A stretch of DNA of 32,876 nt from Lichenibacterium minor. Its GTDB lineage: Bacteria; Pseudomonadota; Alphaproteobacteria; Rhizobiales; Beijerinckiaceae. Numbering within the stretch: the stretch's first letter is position 1; every line of letters starts with the position of its first letter. This document shows, in pieces, positions 15,601-21,691 of this stretch. Position numbers and translations under genes: made by a program. The stretch is from assembly GCF_004137685.1 (NCBI RefSeq), contig NZ_QYBB01000043.1:1-32876 (forward strand), written 5' to 3'. The notes beneath the pieces were generated by a model. The model was not told the origin of the DNA and made no database searches. It worked only from the letters and a program-made list of their open reading frames with translations.

Positions 15601-16880
15601 GGCGCGTTCGCCATGGTCGGACCCGGCACCGCGGCCGGCGCCTGGTTCATGCTCGTCGGCATGGCGCCGAACGGGCTGGACGGCTGCACTGTGGCTGGCA
15701 GCGGCGTAGCGCCCGGCCCCGAACCGCTGGCCGAACCGCGAAGGGCCGCGGCGAGCGTGGCGGCGTCAGGGGTGGCGGGAGCCTGTGCCATCGACTGCGG
15801 CATGGCGCCGAAAGGCGACGGAGCGGACGCGCCGGGACCGAGCATGTCGGGCGTCACGCCGGGCGGCAGGCTCGATGAGGCAACAGGCTGGGCGTTCGGG
15901 GCGGGAACGTCGGCGGAGGCCGTGCGGCTCGGGGCCGGGGTGTTCTGCTGCTGCAGGTAGGTGCTGACGGTCGCGCGGTCCGCATCGGTGCCCGTACCGG
16001 ACGCGAGGCGGTTCCTGGCGGCGAGCACGGTGGCGTCGCCGATCGGCGCGGACGAAGCGGTGGGAGCCGCAGCCGCGACCGAGGACGCCCCATTCGGACC
16101 CGAGGGGCCTGCTCCGACGAAGCGGTGGTTTCCGATGGTCACATCGTTCTGAGCGGCCAGCTTCGGACCCCAGGCCGGCGACGCGGCCCTCGGGTTGTAA
16201 TAGTGGGTGGCCCCTCCCGTAGGGTCCGGGGTCTGCCCCGACATCACGCCGTCGTAGATGGATCCGATGCGCTGATAAGTCGGGCTGTTCGCGCTCAGCT
16301 TCCGGGCGTTGTCGCCGGCCGGGTCCCCGGCATTCCAAAGGCTGAACTGCTTGGGGGCGAGGATGACGCTCTGCATGTCCGGCCCGAACTGGCCCGAGGC
16401 CAGCCGGTTTTTCAGGACGGAGGCCACGCCCGCCTTGCCGGTGTCGGACTCCCCGCCAGCCTCTCCGTAGATGGTGCGGATGGCGAGGTCGCGCGTCGAG
16501 TCACCGCCGGACGGCAGGGCATTGGCCGGGCCGGTCGGGGCGGAGCCGGGGATCATGCCGGGCGTGGCCAGGGCCGCACCGCCCGAGGCGCCCGCGCCAG
16601 CCGCCGTCATGGCCGGCGTTGAGGTTCCGTTGAGCAGGTAGTTCGCCATCATGGCGCGCTGCGCCGCCTGGCCCTGCTGCGCTTCGTTGATGGCGCTGCG
16701 TTCCTGCAGCCCGCCCATCAGCCCTTCGATCGCCTTGAGGCCGACCACGCCCTTGCTGGTATAGGGCGCCGTCTGCTGTGCCGCGGACTGCGCCAGAAGA
16801 CGGGCGGCCATCAGGCGCGCCTTGACCGACTCGGGGGCGTTAGCCGGGAGGCCGAGATCGTAGGAGGAACCGTCGGCCAT
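12621..16880 (-). CDS. Giant phage structural protein with SleB-type cell-wall hydrolase domain (1419 aa)
   Basis: ATG 16878-16880 overlaps the upstream stop (TGATG). Residues about 129-255 form a Hydrolase_2/SleB domain: IRTIYGEAGGESDTGKAG with the probable catalytic Glu, VASVLKNRL, PKQFSLWN and ATHYYNPRAASPAWG. Such domains cleave peptidoglycan, here presumably to let DNA or the tail through the wall. Residues about 260-1000 are disordered Pro/Ala/Gly/Ser with short repeats: SPFGAMPxSM (three copies) and a hydrophobic LAAALR-like motif (at least five). The C-terminal 250 or so residues are charged and helical (coiled-coil-like, AQLDQLEQLSGKFG, RYRTVLQRDAQMG). It is flanked by virion genes and coupled to both. 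Confidence 0.75.
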   Translation of the reverse strand: MADGSSYDLGLPANAPESVKARLMAARLLAQSAAQQTAPYTSKGVVGLKAIEGLMGGLQERSAINEAQQGQAAQRAMMANYLLNGTSTPAMTAAGAGASGGAALATPGMIPGSAPTGPANALPSGGDSTRDLAIRTIYGEAGGESDTGKAGVASVLKNRLASGQFGPDMQSVILAPKQFSLWNAGDPAGDNARKLSANSPTYQRIGSIYDGVMSGQTPDPTGGATHYYNPRAASPAWGPKLAAQNDVTIGNHRFVGAGPSGPNGASSVAAAAPTASSAPIGDATVLAARNRLASGTGTDADRATVSTYLQQQNTPAPSRTASADVPAPNAQPVASSSLPPGVTPDMLGPGASAPSPFGAMPQSMAQAPATPDAATLAAALRGSASGSGPGATPLPATVQPSSPFGAMPTSMNQAPAAVPGPTMANAPPPSPQPSPFGAGPQPMQGNGGADPAMLAALLQRGAPNPAMGSPAPDPSIMQAGGPTAPQAPPLSSNALAMGDLAPGGPGPAALDPSGAAMAPLPATGLSTGSLPGFDNVTPNGGVQQSMIGDSGFTGTDGAQPGTSYNTPGGPQDGSIVTALQGNLPSPAQMAMGASDLAPPPQPGQPSPAVMAAALRQPAGPSAPPAPTPAPTSAPAPMVPPAPAGIDQSAGPAPIAALGASPDPSDVAGNATRAMQAAGMDVTGLPGASADASRAVLAARNGAPPPANLGPVDPSQLGPSAQASLLKDAQSGAPLPTMAGANVPPPDLSGLAGSTTPPPGLGLPIMARASSNPPAALQQDFAGLGRSSPQGVAPQASMQASALPQSGPTPPSRPSNTALGLNPDAPAPGAATAGPAPVSPQMLASLLAQQPMGLPGQGGGDPSSPQNFMRQEAQRAQGGPSPVVLGAALRGQIAAAAPASSAPTSGQDDGNPLAAIGRLFGQGGGQGQSGGNPLASLPIVGQFFGGGQQQGAGPGGQAASPPAYGGQPAGSSFTPGGQGSQSAQGGAAQGSQATVPGLGMSQQQAIALLSNPYTTPQQAELIMSRLAPQPMKLSQGEGLVGRRPDGTYGNLYTQAPSADWTYDHEAGTITNKATGDQRQVSAAPRVMSPGQQLVGPNGVQAAVPQTPDYKPVPGTGTAMNSRDGSSIALPGGAGASVHSLRVNGVDVPVMVTPDPNGGAPKVQMLTPGASGAPGLSAAAPGTPAAAAGPLDAVAPLVKQAGQMKADEAAQVKDADTQVGEQAKIAQAGRDARQKLAQLDQLEQLSGKFGNNIGTKLNAKFNEYGWPTQSGSDQEAFKGMVGALAVGERPAGSGALRVAEMDAFKSNLGDLSTNQAGRIAAINRYRTVLQRDAQMGDLASDPTISPPDRAVRLRTLSQTPYAQVGGVDGASAASPQGGPATASATAPQQQAPAPVQGARQAPNGNWYVADPNRPGKYMMVQ

Positions 16881-17488
16881 CACAGCACCACCTTGGAATA
16901 GTCGACGCGGGCGAAGCCGTCGTCAGGGTCGATCCATGTCGCGTCGGGCCGCACTACGGCGACCTCGTCGGCCATGCATCCGACCTCGAAAGGGCCGCCC
17001 TCCAGCCGGTAGCGGTAGACAGGAAGCCCGTTCGGCAGCGTGTCGATGCGGCTCACTTCGCTCTTGAGCCTACGATCGGATTTTCGGCCGATCATCTGCT
17101 TGAGGTTGTCGAGGCCGCTCTGCGCGCTGGACGAAAGCGTCGAGGGATCCAGCGCCCCGAATTGGGAGCCCTGGGCGCCGGCCTGCCCGCTCGGAGGCGC
17201 CGGCTGCGGCGTCGCCTGGGGCATCGCCTGCCCGGTATGCTGCGCGACTGCGGCGCGGGCGGCGGCGAACGGGTCGGCACCCTGGCCCGCGGGGGCCTGG
17301 GCCATCTGCTGTGTGGGTTGGGCCTGCGGCTGCGCCGCCATGCCCTGCCCACCGCCTCGGAGGAGCTGCCCCATGAGCTGCGGGTGGGACATCTGCGCCT
17401 GTGGCCTGCCCATCGCCTGCTGCTGAGCCGCCGCCTGCGGCGTGCCGGCATTGCCGCTCAGGGCGGTCGGGTATGGGATCCAGCCCAT
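16880..17488 (-). CDS. Phage protein with C-terminal S74 intramolecular chaperone domain (202 aa)
   Basis: ATG 17486-17488 is preceded by CGGAGACTGTC. Residues 1-115 are Gln/Ala/Pro-rich and disordered (PQAAAQQQAMGRPQAQ). Residues about 135-202 match the Peptidase_S74 chaperone of endosialidase: SDRRLKSEVSRIDTLPNG, then LPVYRYRLEGGPFEVGCMA, DEVA and DPDDGFARVDYSKVVL. In phage tail spikes and fibres this domain guides trimer folding and cuts itself off at the Ser-Asp junction. Here the attached body is short and lacks a beta-helix, so it may serve a small virion appendage. It is the first gene of the minus-strand late operon and ends in TGATG with the next gene. Confidence 0.75.
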   Translation of the reverse strand: MGWIPYPTALSGNAGTPQAAAQQQAMGRPQAQMSHPQLMGQLLRGGGQGMAAQPQAQPTQQMAQAPAGQGADPFAAARAAVAQHTGQAMPQATPQPAPPSGQAGAQGSQFGALDPSTLSSSAQSGLDNLKQMIGRKSDRRLKSEVSRIDTLPNGLPVYRYRLEGGPFEVGCMADEVAVVRPDATWIDPDDGFARVDYSKVVL

Positions 17489-17529
17489 GACAGTCTCCGT
17501 GCGGCGCCCCGATGGGCTTGACTGTCAGG

Positions 17530-17558
17530 ATTATAGATGATGGCGTGTCAGATTGGAA
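17530..17558 (-). promoter_or_regulatory. Putative promoter of the prophage operon
   Basis: On the minus strand a perfect TATAAT (17530-17535) has a weak TTCCAA -35 candidate 17 bases upstream (17553-17558). It lies 42 bases before the start of the S74-domain gene. Confidence 0.4.
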
Positions 17559-17813
17559 GCAACGGCGCCAGTTTTGCGCCATCTGTGTTTTGTTACTTTG
17601 TCCCACTCTGTCCCATTTAGTGCCGTTTCGTTACGCGGCTGCTTTTAGGACGCGAAGAATCTGTGTGGATGGCGAAATCAAGAAGCCGTGACCAAGCACC
17701 CGCGCCCGACTGCGGCGCGGTCAGAGAGGCCCCCTCGCCGGTTCTCTTTAGGTGGTCTGTTTGAGAAAGTCTGTTTTGGCTGGTGGGGTCATGAGGCCCA
17801 TAATGGACCGCTG

Positions 17814-17846
17814 GAGCGGTTCGCTATGGGCTACCTCAAGCGAACT
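17814..17846 (+). repeat. Dispersed repeat, copy 1
   Basis: GAGCGGTTCGCTATGGG followed by CTACCTCAAGCGAACT. The GTTCGC and GCGAAC ends are inverted repeats. It shares its core with seven other copies in 17.8-25.5 kb. Confidence 0.6.
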
Positions 17847-17985
17847 GGTTGACAGGATCGCGAGTGACGGTTCTCTCTCAGTTTGAACTTTCAAAGCGGC
17901 CTGACAGATTGTCGCACCCTTGTTGACCCTAGTTTCGGAGCGGCGCCTATTCCCTGCAAGGGTGCATCTCGGGTGGGGAAGAGGC

Positions 17986-18594
17986 ATGGCTGGATACGGG
18001 TACACAGATTACGGCTATAGCTCATATGGGTACGGATACAACTCGTACGGCTACGGTAGAGGGTATTATGCGATCAGTCCCGGCGCCTATAACGCACCAT
18101 ACATCAATCTTTCTGGGCCAGGCTCTAGTGGGTATTATGTAGAATATTCCGGCTCAACGAAATTCGTCAATTCAGCATACGAAAACTACTACGGTGGAAA
18201 GTCGACTTATGCGGCAACTCTGAGCCCGGATGGCAATTTCACTCAATCATCATACAACTATAGATCAGCATATAGGACTGAATCTGATATCGAAACATAC
18301 ATTTCTCACGCAACTCCAAGCGCAGGGGGGTACTTCGGATACGATTATCACCAGACCTCTCTCAGCTATCAATCTATCGACGTTACAACTTACACAAGCG
18401 GTGATTATAAATACTTCAACACTATTAGTTATGACTCAGATTCGTTTTTCGATGGCAGTTCAAGCACTGCATATTCTGAAACAACGCTCACTGAAGAAAA
18501 CGGTCTGACAGTGCCGGGCTCCAGCCACACCTACAGCACGAGCAGTTACACCGATCCATCAGGGTACACCGCCTACCATTCAAGTCAGACATAG
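17986..18594 (+). CDS. Tyr-rich low-complexity protein (202 aa)
   Basis: ATG 17986 follows GGGGAAGAGGC, a good ribosome site. The protein has 37 Tyr in 202 residues (18 percent) and no Cys. Gly and Ser are also very frequent and Lys is rare. The N-terminal 30 residues are almost pure Gly/Tyr/Ser repeats (GYGYTDYGYSSYGYGYNSYG). Further on, YxxxY spacings, Ser/Thr runs and beta-prone segments dominate (DYHQTSLSYQSIDVTTYTSG). There is no signal peptide or membrane helix. The composition resembles prion-like, phase-separating or adhesive matrix proteins, and also passenger regions secreted by type I systems, but I recognise no family. GC is clearly lower than in neighbouring genes, suggesting acquisition. 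Confidence 0.65.
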   Translation: MAGYGYTDYGYSSYGYGYNSYGYGRGYYAISPGAYNAPYINLSGPGSSGYYVEYSGSTKFVNSAYENYYGGKSTYAATLSPDGNFTQSSYNYRSAYRTESDIETYISHATPSAGGYFGYDYHQTSLSYQSIDVTTYTSGDYKYFNTISYDSDSFFDGSSSTAYSETTLTEENGLTVPGSSHTYSTSSYTDPSGYTAYHSSQT

Positions 18595-18734
18595 GGCGGA
18601 AGGGGTAGTGAGTCCGCTTGAAATATATACGACGGATGCTAGATTGTCGCAGGCGCTCCCACGCTGCAAGGATTTCAAGAACTTCACCAAATTAAACCCG
18701 TTTGTCCCTTTTAACCTCGTAGGAAGTGCACCTG

Positions 18735-18977
18735 ATGAAGCCGTTCATTTTAGTGATGTTGATAGGTGCGGTTCCACCCATCGCACCCGCGATGGCGCAG
18801 GGCGCGCGTACTTGTGGCCTTGCGCCGTATCAACTCAGGGCGTCAAGAGGTGATACACCAGGGATTGGATGTAGAATTTCGGAGAATGATGTAGCCCACG
18901 CTGGCCAAAGCAAAGCGCATTCAGCAAATGACGCCGAAAGGCGTTATGTCCCGAAAATTGGTACAGCTTTAAAGTAG
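18735..18977 (+). CDS. Small exported protein (80 aa)
   Basis: ATG 18735 has a TAGGAAG motif 11 bases upstream; a GTG at 18726 is too close to it. Residues 1-22 (MKPFILVMLIGAVPPIAP then AMA) are a signal peptide with cleavage at AMA-Q. The mature part of about 58 residues has two Cys (RTCGLAPYQL and GIGCRISENDV), probably a disulfide, and a polar C-terminus. No family recognised. It lies downstream of the Tyr-rich gene in the same direction, about 140 bases away. Confidence 0.5.
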   Translation: MKPFILVMLIGAVPPIAPAMAQGARTCGLAPYQLRASRGDTPGIGCRISENDVAHAGQSKAHSANDAERRYVPKIGTALK

Positions 18978-19360
18978 AATATTTCCCGGCTTACTGTCGT
19001 TGCAGGCTGGATATCGCCATTAAGCCTTCCCCTGTGCCACTGCCCGTTCCCGGTTCATCTCCGGCAACGCATCTGCTACGTCGTGGTCGGGAAGAGACCT
19101 CATCCGAGTCGTGAGGGTGAGACCCTACTCGACATGACAAAGCATCTTAGCTGACTGGTTGGAACAACGGCTGCCTTCCATCCGATGACCGTTCGGGTGG
19201 TTCGCTTGGGGTGTACCCAAATAAAACCGGTTAGAACGATACCTCTCGCCTCGGACCGCTTGAAGGGACATCTATTTTGTAACGAAGAGGCACTATAGCG
19301 CATGCCCTACAGGTTTAACATTTGCAATAATCATTAGCTCTGCGGTCTCTATAACTATGC
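18978..19360. other. Intergenic region, no gene seen
   Basis: Contains an imperfect dyad near 19108-19133 (GTCGTGAGGGT / ACCCTACTCGAC) and the second dispersed-repeat copy. A minus-strand open frame at 19100-19303 has no ribosome site and reads through the repeat; I do not accept it. Confidence 0.45.
19200..19223 (-). repeat. Dispersed repeat, copy 2
   Basis: GGTTCGCTTGGGGTGTACCC then AAAT on the plus strand; the reverse complement gives TTTGGGTACACCCCAAGCG, which aligns with the core of copy 1. Confidence 0.55.
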
Positions 19361-19627
19361 TCAGAAGCCAACCGGTTGCTTATATATTGGGATCTCCCTT
19401 CCGAGGAATCGGACACACCGAGGATCCACGGTCTTCTTATCTTGCATATCGTTAAAATATTGATATGATAATTGTCCGTTTGGCTGAACGTAGAACGACC
19501 CATACTGCGAAATGTGAAACAAGCTTCTTGTATTCGGACCGCATTCAATAAAATATGCCATAGCCGTGCCAGGGGTCGTCAACGCCAGTACCAGCGCCAA
19601 GCTCAGCGATTGCAGAAGATATCTCAT
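19361..19627 (-). CDS. Small exported protein (88 aa)
   Basis: ATG 19625-19627 is preceded by TGAGGAGACACTT, an excellent site; the longer frame to 19696 adds a non-signal N-terminus and is rejected. Residues 1-23 form a signal peptide (SLALVLALTTPGTAMA). The mature part is aromatic-rich and carries two Cys (FIECGPNTRSLFH, DPRCVRFLGREI). No known domain. AT content is higher than the surroundings. Probable periplasmic or secreted protein of unknown role. Confidence 0.55.
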   Translation of the reverse strand: MRYLLQSLSLALVLALTTPGTAMAYFIECGPNTRSLFHISQYGSFYVQPNGQLSYQYFNDMQDKKTVDPRCVRFLGREIPIYKQPVGF

Positions 19628-19734
19628 AAGTGTCTCCTCATTGTCAGGGGAGAACGCTTCACTAATGAGATTAGTGGCATTCCTCCTGCACGGCACACGC
19701 CAGACCGGATCTTTGAATTTGACTGCGGTTACTC

Positions 19735-19782
19735 CACTTGAGGTAATCCCATATCGGACCGTTTTGGCTCATGCTGGCTGAG
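19735..19782 (-). repeat. Dispersed repeat, copy 3 (long form)
   Basis: The reverse complement reads CCTCAGCCAGCATGAGCC, AAAACGGTCCGATATGGG, ATTACCTCAAGTG. This longer form shares CAGCCAGCATGAGCC with copy 7 and the GGTCCG-TATGGG core with most copies. Confidence 0.65.
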
Positions 19783-19877
19783 GCGCTTCTCGGTTTGGTA
19801 TAGATGTACCGAAACTGCACCACGCGGCTGGACTGCTTGGGATGATGGCCTATTCAATTGCATAGGCTTTTCTGACT

Positions 19878-20585
19878 TCAGCGTTGGGCTACAGCGCGTT
19901 CAAGCCGGGTAGTCGCACCCTCAATGATGGCCTTGCCATGCCCGAAACAGACCGTCTCAGGAGCAAGATCAGCAAGCTTACGTTGGCTGCGTCGTCCCTC
20001 TGCCTCATCCTCAAAACCTACAGGATCGCTCAGTCCGAAGATGTTCATGAACACGTCGCCCGCGATGAGAAGCCGCTTCCCCTGCCACACAAAACCGACC
20101 TGACCTGCACAATGTCCAGGGAGATGAACTACCCGTAGGCCACCTGCGAGAGGCAGCGTCTCTCCATCAGCGATATGCTGGTCAATATGGAAGGGCTCCA
20201 TGGGCTCATTCGGCTTCCAGACGATGCGAAACGCGATGCTGGGAAGTAGCCCGCGACCCGGCGTCATTGGCCGAAATGGCCCTCCACTCTCGGCCAAGGG
20301 CACGTCAGCGGCATGCATGTAGGTTCGCGCACCCGTCGCGCGCACGATTGCTGCCGCGCTGCCGATGTGGTCGGGATGGCCGTGAGTGAAAACGAGGTGC
20401 TTGAGATCGTGCGGCTTGCGTCCGAGCTTGCCGACCGCATCGATCACGCGGTCCACCTTGTCAGGGAAGCCCGCATCGATGAGGACGAGGTCCGATCCAG
20501 CATCGAGCAACACCGCGTTCGCATTGCCCAGCGGCACGAGGTAAGCGCCGTCGGTGATCTTCGTGAGCGTCATGATCGCATCCAT
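19878..20585 (-). CDS. MBL-fold metallo-hydrolase (235 aa)
   Basis: The metallo-beta-lactamase fold is clear: HLVFTHGHPDHIGS gives the HxHxDH zinc motif at residues 68-73, followed by His158 (HLPGHCAGQ), Asp177 (LIAGDVFMN) and His216 (CFGHGKA), so the full binuclear site is present. Close relatives hydrolyse esters, lactones or thioesters such as acyl-homoserine lactones or glyoxalase II substrates; the substrate cannot be told from sequence. No signal peptide, so cytoplasmic. I chose ATG 20583-20585 (MDAIMTLTKI); ATG 20573 is possible. The frame upstream of it runs into dispersed repeat copy 4, so the longer N-terminus is not real. Confidence 0.8.
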   Translation of the reverse strand: MDAIMTLTKITDGAYLVPLGNANAVLLDAGSDLVLIDAGFPDKVDRVIDAVGKLGRKPHDLKHLVFTHGHPDHIGSAAAIVRATGARTYMHAADVPLAESGGPFRPMTPGRGLLPSIAFRIVWKPNEPMEPFHIDQHIADGETLPLAGGLRVVHLPGHCAGQVGFVWQGKRLLIAGDVFMNIFGLSDPVGFEDEAEGRRSQRKLADLAPETVCFGHGKAIIEGATTRLERAVAQR

Positions 20586-20628
20586 CTCCGCGCCCAACCC
20601 TAGCGTGAAGGCGAAGGGCCGGAAAGGA

Positions 20629-20653
20629 GTGCGCTTGGGGTACACCCATAATG
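20629..20653 (-). repeat. Dispersed repeat, copy 4
   Basis: GTGCGCTTGGGGTACACCC then ATAATG, just upstream of the MBL gene. It could carry part of that gene's promoter region. Confidence 0.55.
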
Positions 20654-20663
20654 ATGAGCAACC

Positions 20664-20993
20664 TCAATGAGGGAGCTGGAGCAGAAAGAAACCTACCCCG
20701 CCGATGATGGTCAGGACGATCCCCAAGCCCCTCGCCAACCTCCATGCCTTTGACATGCCGTGGCCATTGGAGCTTCGGGCTCGCCGCTCGCTCGGGCTCA
20801 TTCCTTCCATGGCTATCAATCCTCGGAAGGTTTCTTTCTGTAAGTCGGCCTGAGCCGACGTGAGCAGGATGGCGAGCCCTACCAAGGCTACACCAAGGAA
20901 CCCGAGATAGTCGTATGCAAGCCCTGTGAGTGCTGCCGCGACAACGGCGGAAGCTGCGATGTTGAACTCTTGCAACCGTATCAGCTTCATCAT
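20664..20993 (-). CDS. Small integral membrane protein (109 aa)
   Basis: The protein begins MMKLIRLQEFNIAAS with three hydrophobic segments: SAVVAAALTGLAYDYLG, LGVALVGLAILLTSA and, after a charged cytoplasmic-looking loop (MSPSERRARSSNGHGMSK), LGIVLTIIGGVGFFLLQL. A GAGGGATC motif precedes the start. No known family. It lies upstream of the MBL hydrolase on the same strand, separated by about 80 bases and a repeat copy, so co-transcription is possible but unproven. Confidence 0.55.
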   Translation of the reverse strand: MMKLIRLQEFNIAASAVVAAALTGLAYDYLGFLGVALVGLAILLTSAQADLQKETFRGLIAMEGMSPSERRARSSNGHGMSKAWRLARGLGIVLTIIGGVGFFLLQLPH

Positions 20994-21138
20994 GCGGCAT
21001 GATCCCTCGGATCATTCATCTGACAAACACTCTTTTACCACGGCCAGCGTCAACTCCTAGCTTGCCAATCGTGTCCGGCAATGACGGAAATGCCTGCATT
21101 ATTTCGTTTAGTGTATGCCCGGAGGGGATCGCCGCGGC

Positions 21139-21169
21139 CGGTTCGTTATGGGTACACCCAAAATCAACC
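21139..21169 (+). repeat. Dispersed repeat, copy 5
   Basis: GGTTCGTTATGGGTACACCC followed by AAAATCAACC; same core as copies 1, 2, 4 and 6. It lies between the membrane-protein gene and the ArsR gene. Confidence 0.55.
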
Positions 21170-21254
21170 AGCTGGACGGTCGCGCGAGGTGGGCTCCTGT
21201 CCGTCTGCTCCCGGACGGTAGCTATATCGAAGCGGACAGAGCCACCAGGATCGC

Positions 21255-21605
21255 TCACGAACCTTGGCGGTCGTCCGGACCGCTGACGCTGAGCCTGCCT
21301 CGTAGGTCTTCGAGAGCGGCGTAGATTGCTTCTCGATTGGGTCGGAAGAAGACCCAGTTCTTGATCTGCGTAGTCTCAACCAGACCGGCCTCTGTCAGGA
21401 CCTTCATGTGTGCGCTGCCAGTGGGCTGGCTCACGGCCAGCTTGCGGACGATGGCCCCGAGGCAAACCCCGTCCACGACGAGATCACCATCCACCTGAGA
21501 CGGAAAATTCACGGTCGGGTTCAGCAGCCATCCCAGCACGAGAAGCCGTTTTTCGTTCGACAGGGCGCGCAGGAACTCGAGAGGTAACGCCATCCTGGCT
21601 TTCAT
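21255..21605 (-). CDS. ArsR-family winged-helix repressor (116 aa)
   Basis: Residues 5-110 match the ArsR fold: LEFLRALSNEKRLLVLGWLL, then CLGAIVRKLAVSQPTGSAHM as the helix-turn-helix, KVLTEAGLVETTQIKNW and VFFRPNREA for the wing. The canonical metal site CVC of arsenic/cadmium sensors is absent; a single Cys (GVCLGAIV) lies at the corresponding helix, so it may sense something other than a metal. It is transcribed away from the MurI-like gene and the intergenic region carries a clear palindrome (21603-21640) that overlaps its own ATG. Autoregulation and control of the racemase homologue are the likely role. No SD precedes ATG 21603-21605, so a leaderless mRNA is possible. Confidence 0.8.
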   Translation of the reverse strand: MKARMALPLEFLRALSNEKRLLVLGWLLNPTVNFPSQVDGDLVVDGVCLGAIVRKLAVSQPTGSAHMKVLTEAGLVETTQIKNWVFFRPNREAIYAALEDLRGRLSVSGPDDRQGS

Positions 21606-21640
21606 ATAGGAAAAACTCTATATCAGGAAATTCCTATATG
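21603..21640. promoter_or_regulatory. Palindromic operator between arsR and murI-like genes
   Basis: CATATAGGAA (21603-21612) and its exact reverse complement TTCCTATATG (21631-21640) flank an AT-rich centre, with an inner palindrome AGGAAATTCCT (21625-21635). ArsR dimers bind such inverted repeats. It overlaps the arsR start codon and lies about 50 bases before the racemase homologue. Confidence 0.7.
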
Positions 21641-21691
21641 ATGCCTTGAGGGCGTCCCCGTCCTTCAACCATCGTGCCTCAGGAGCGCATC

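Larger units (their letters stand above)
17489..17985. other. Divergent intergenic region between prophage operon and Tyr-rich gene
   Basis: No gene is supported in these roughly 500 bases. It contains the putative minus-strand promoter, a direct repeat of TGTCCCA at about 17598-17615, and the first copy of the dispersed repeat family at 17814-17846. The composition shifts from GC-rich to more balanced toward the Tyr-rich gene. It may mark the prophage boundary, but no att-like duplication was recognised. Confidence 0.45.

Noticed and set aside
13950..15960. Two long plus-strand frames opposite the SleB gene
   Set aside because: They are Gly/Ala/Arg-rich mirror frames of the disordered region and have no domain or start signal.
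21016..21258. Minus-strand 80-codon frame between the membrane protein and arsR
   Set aside because: It runs through dispersed repeat copy 5 and has no supported start.
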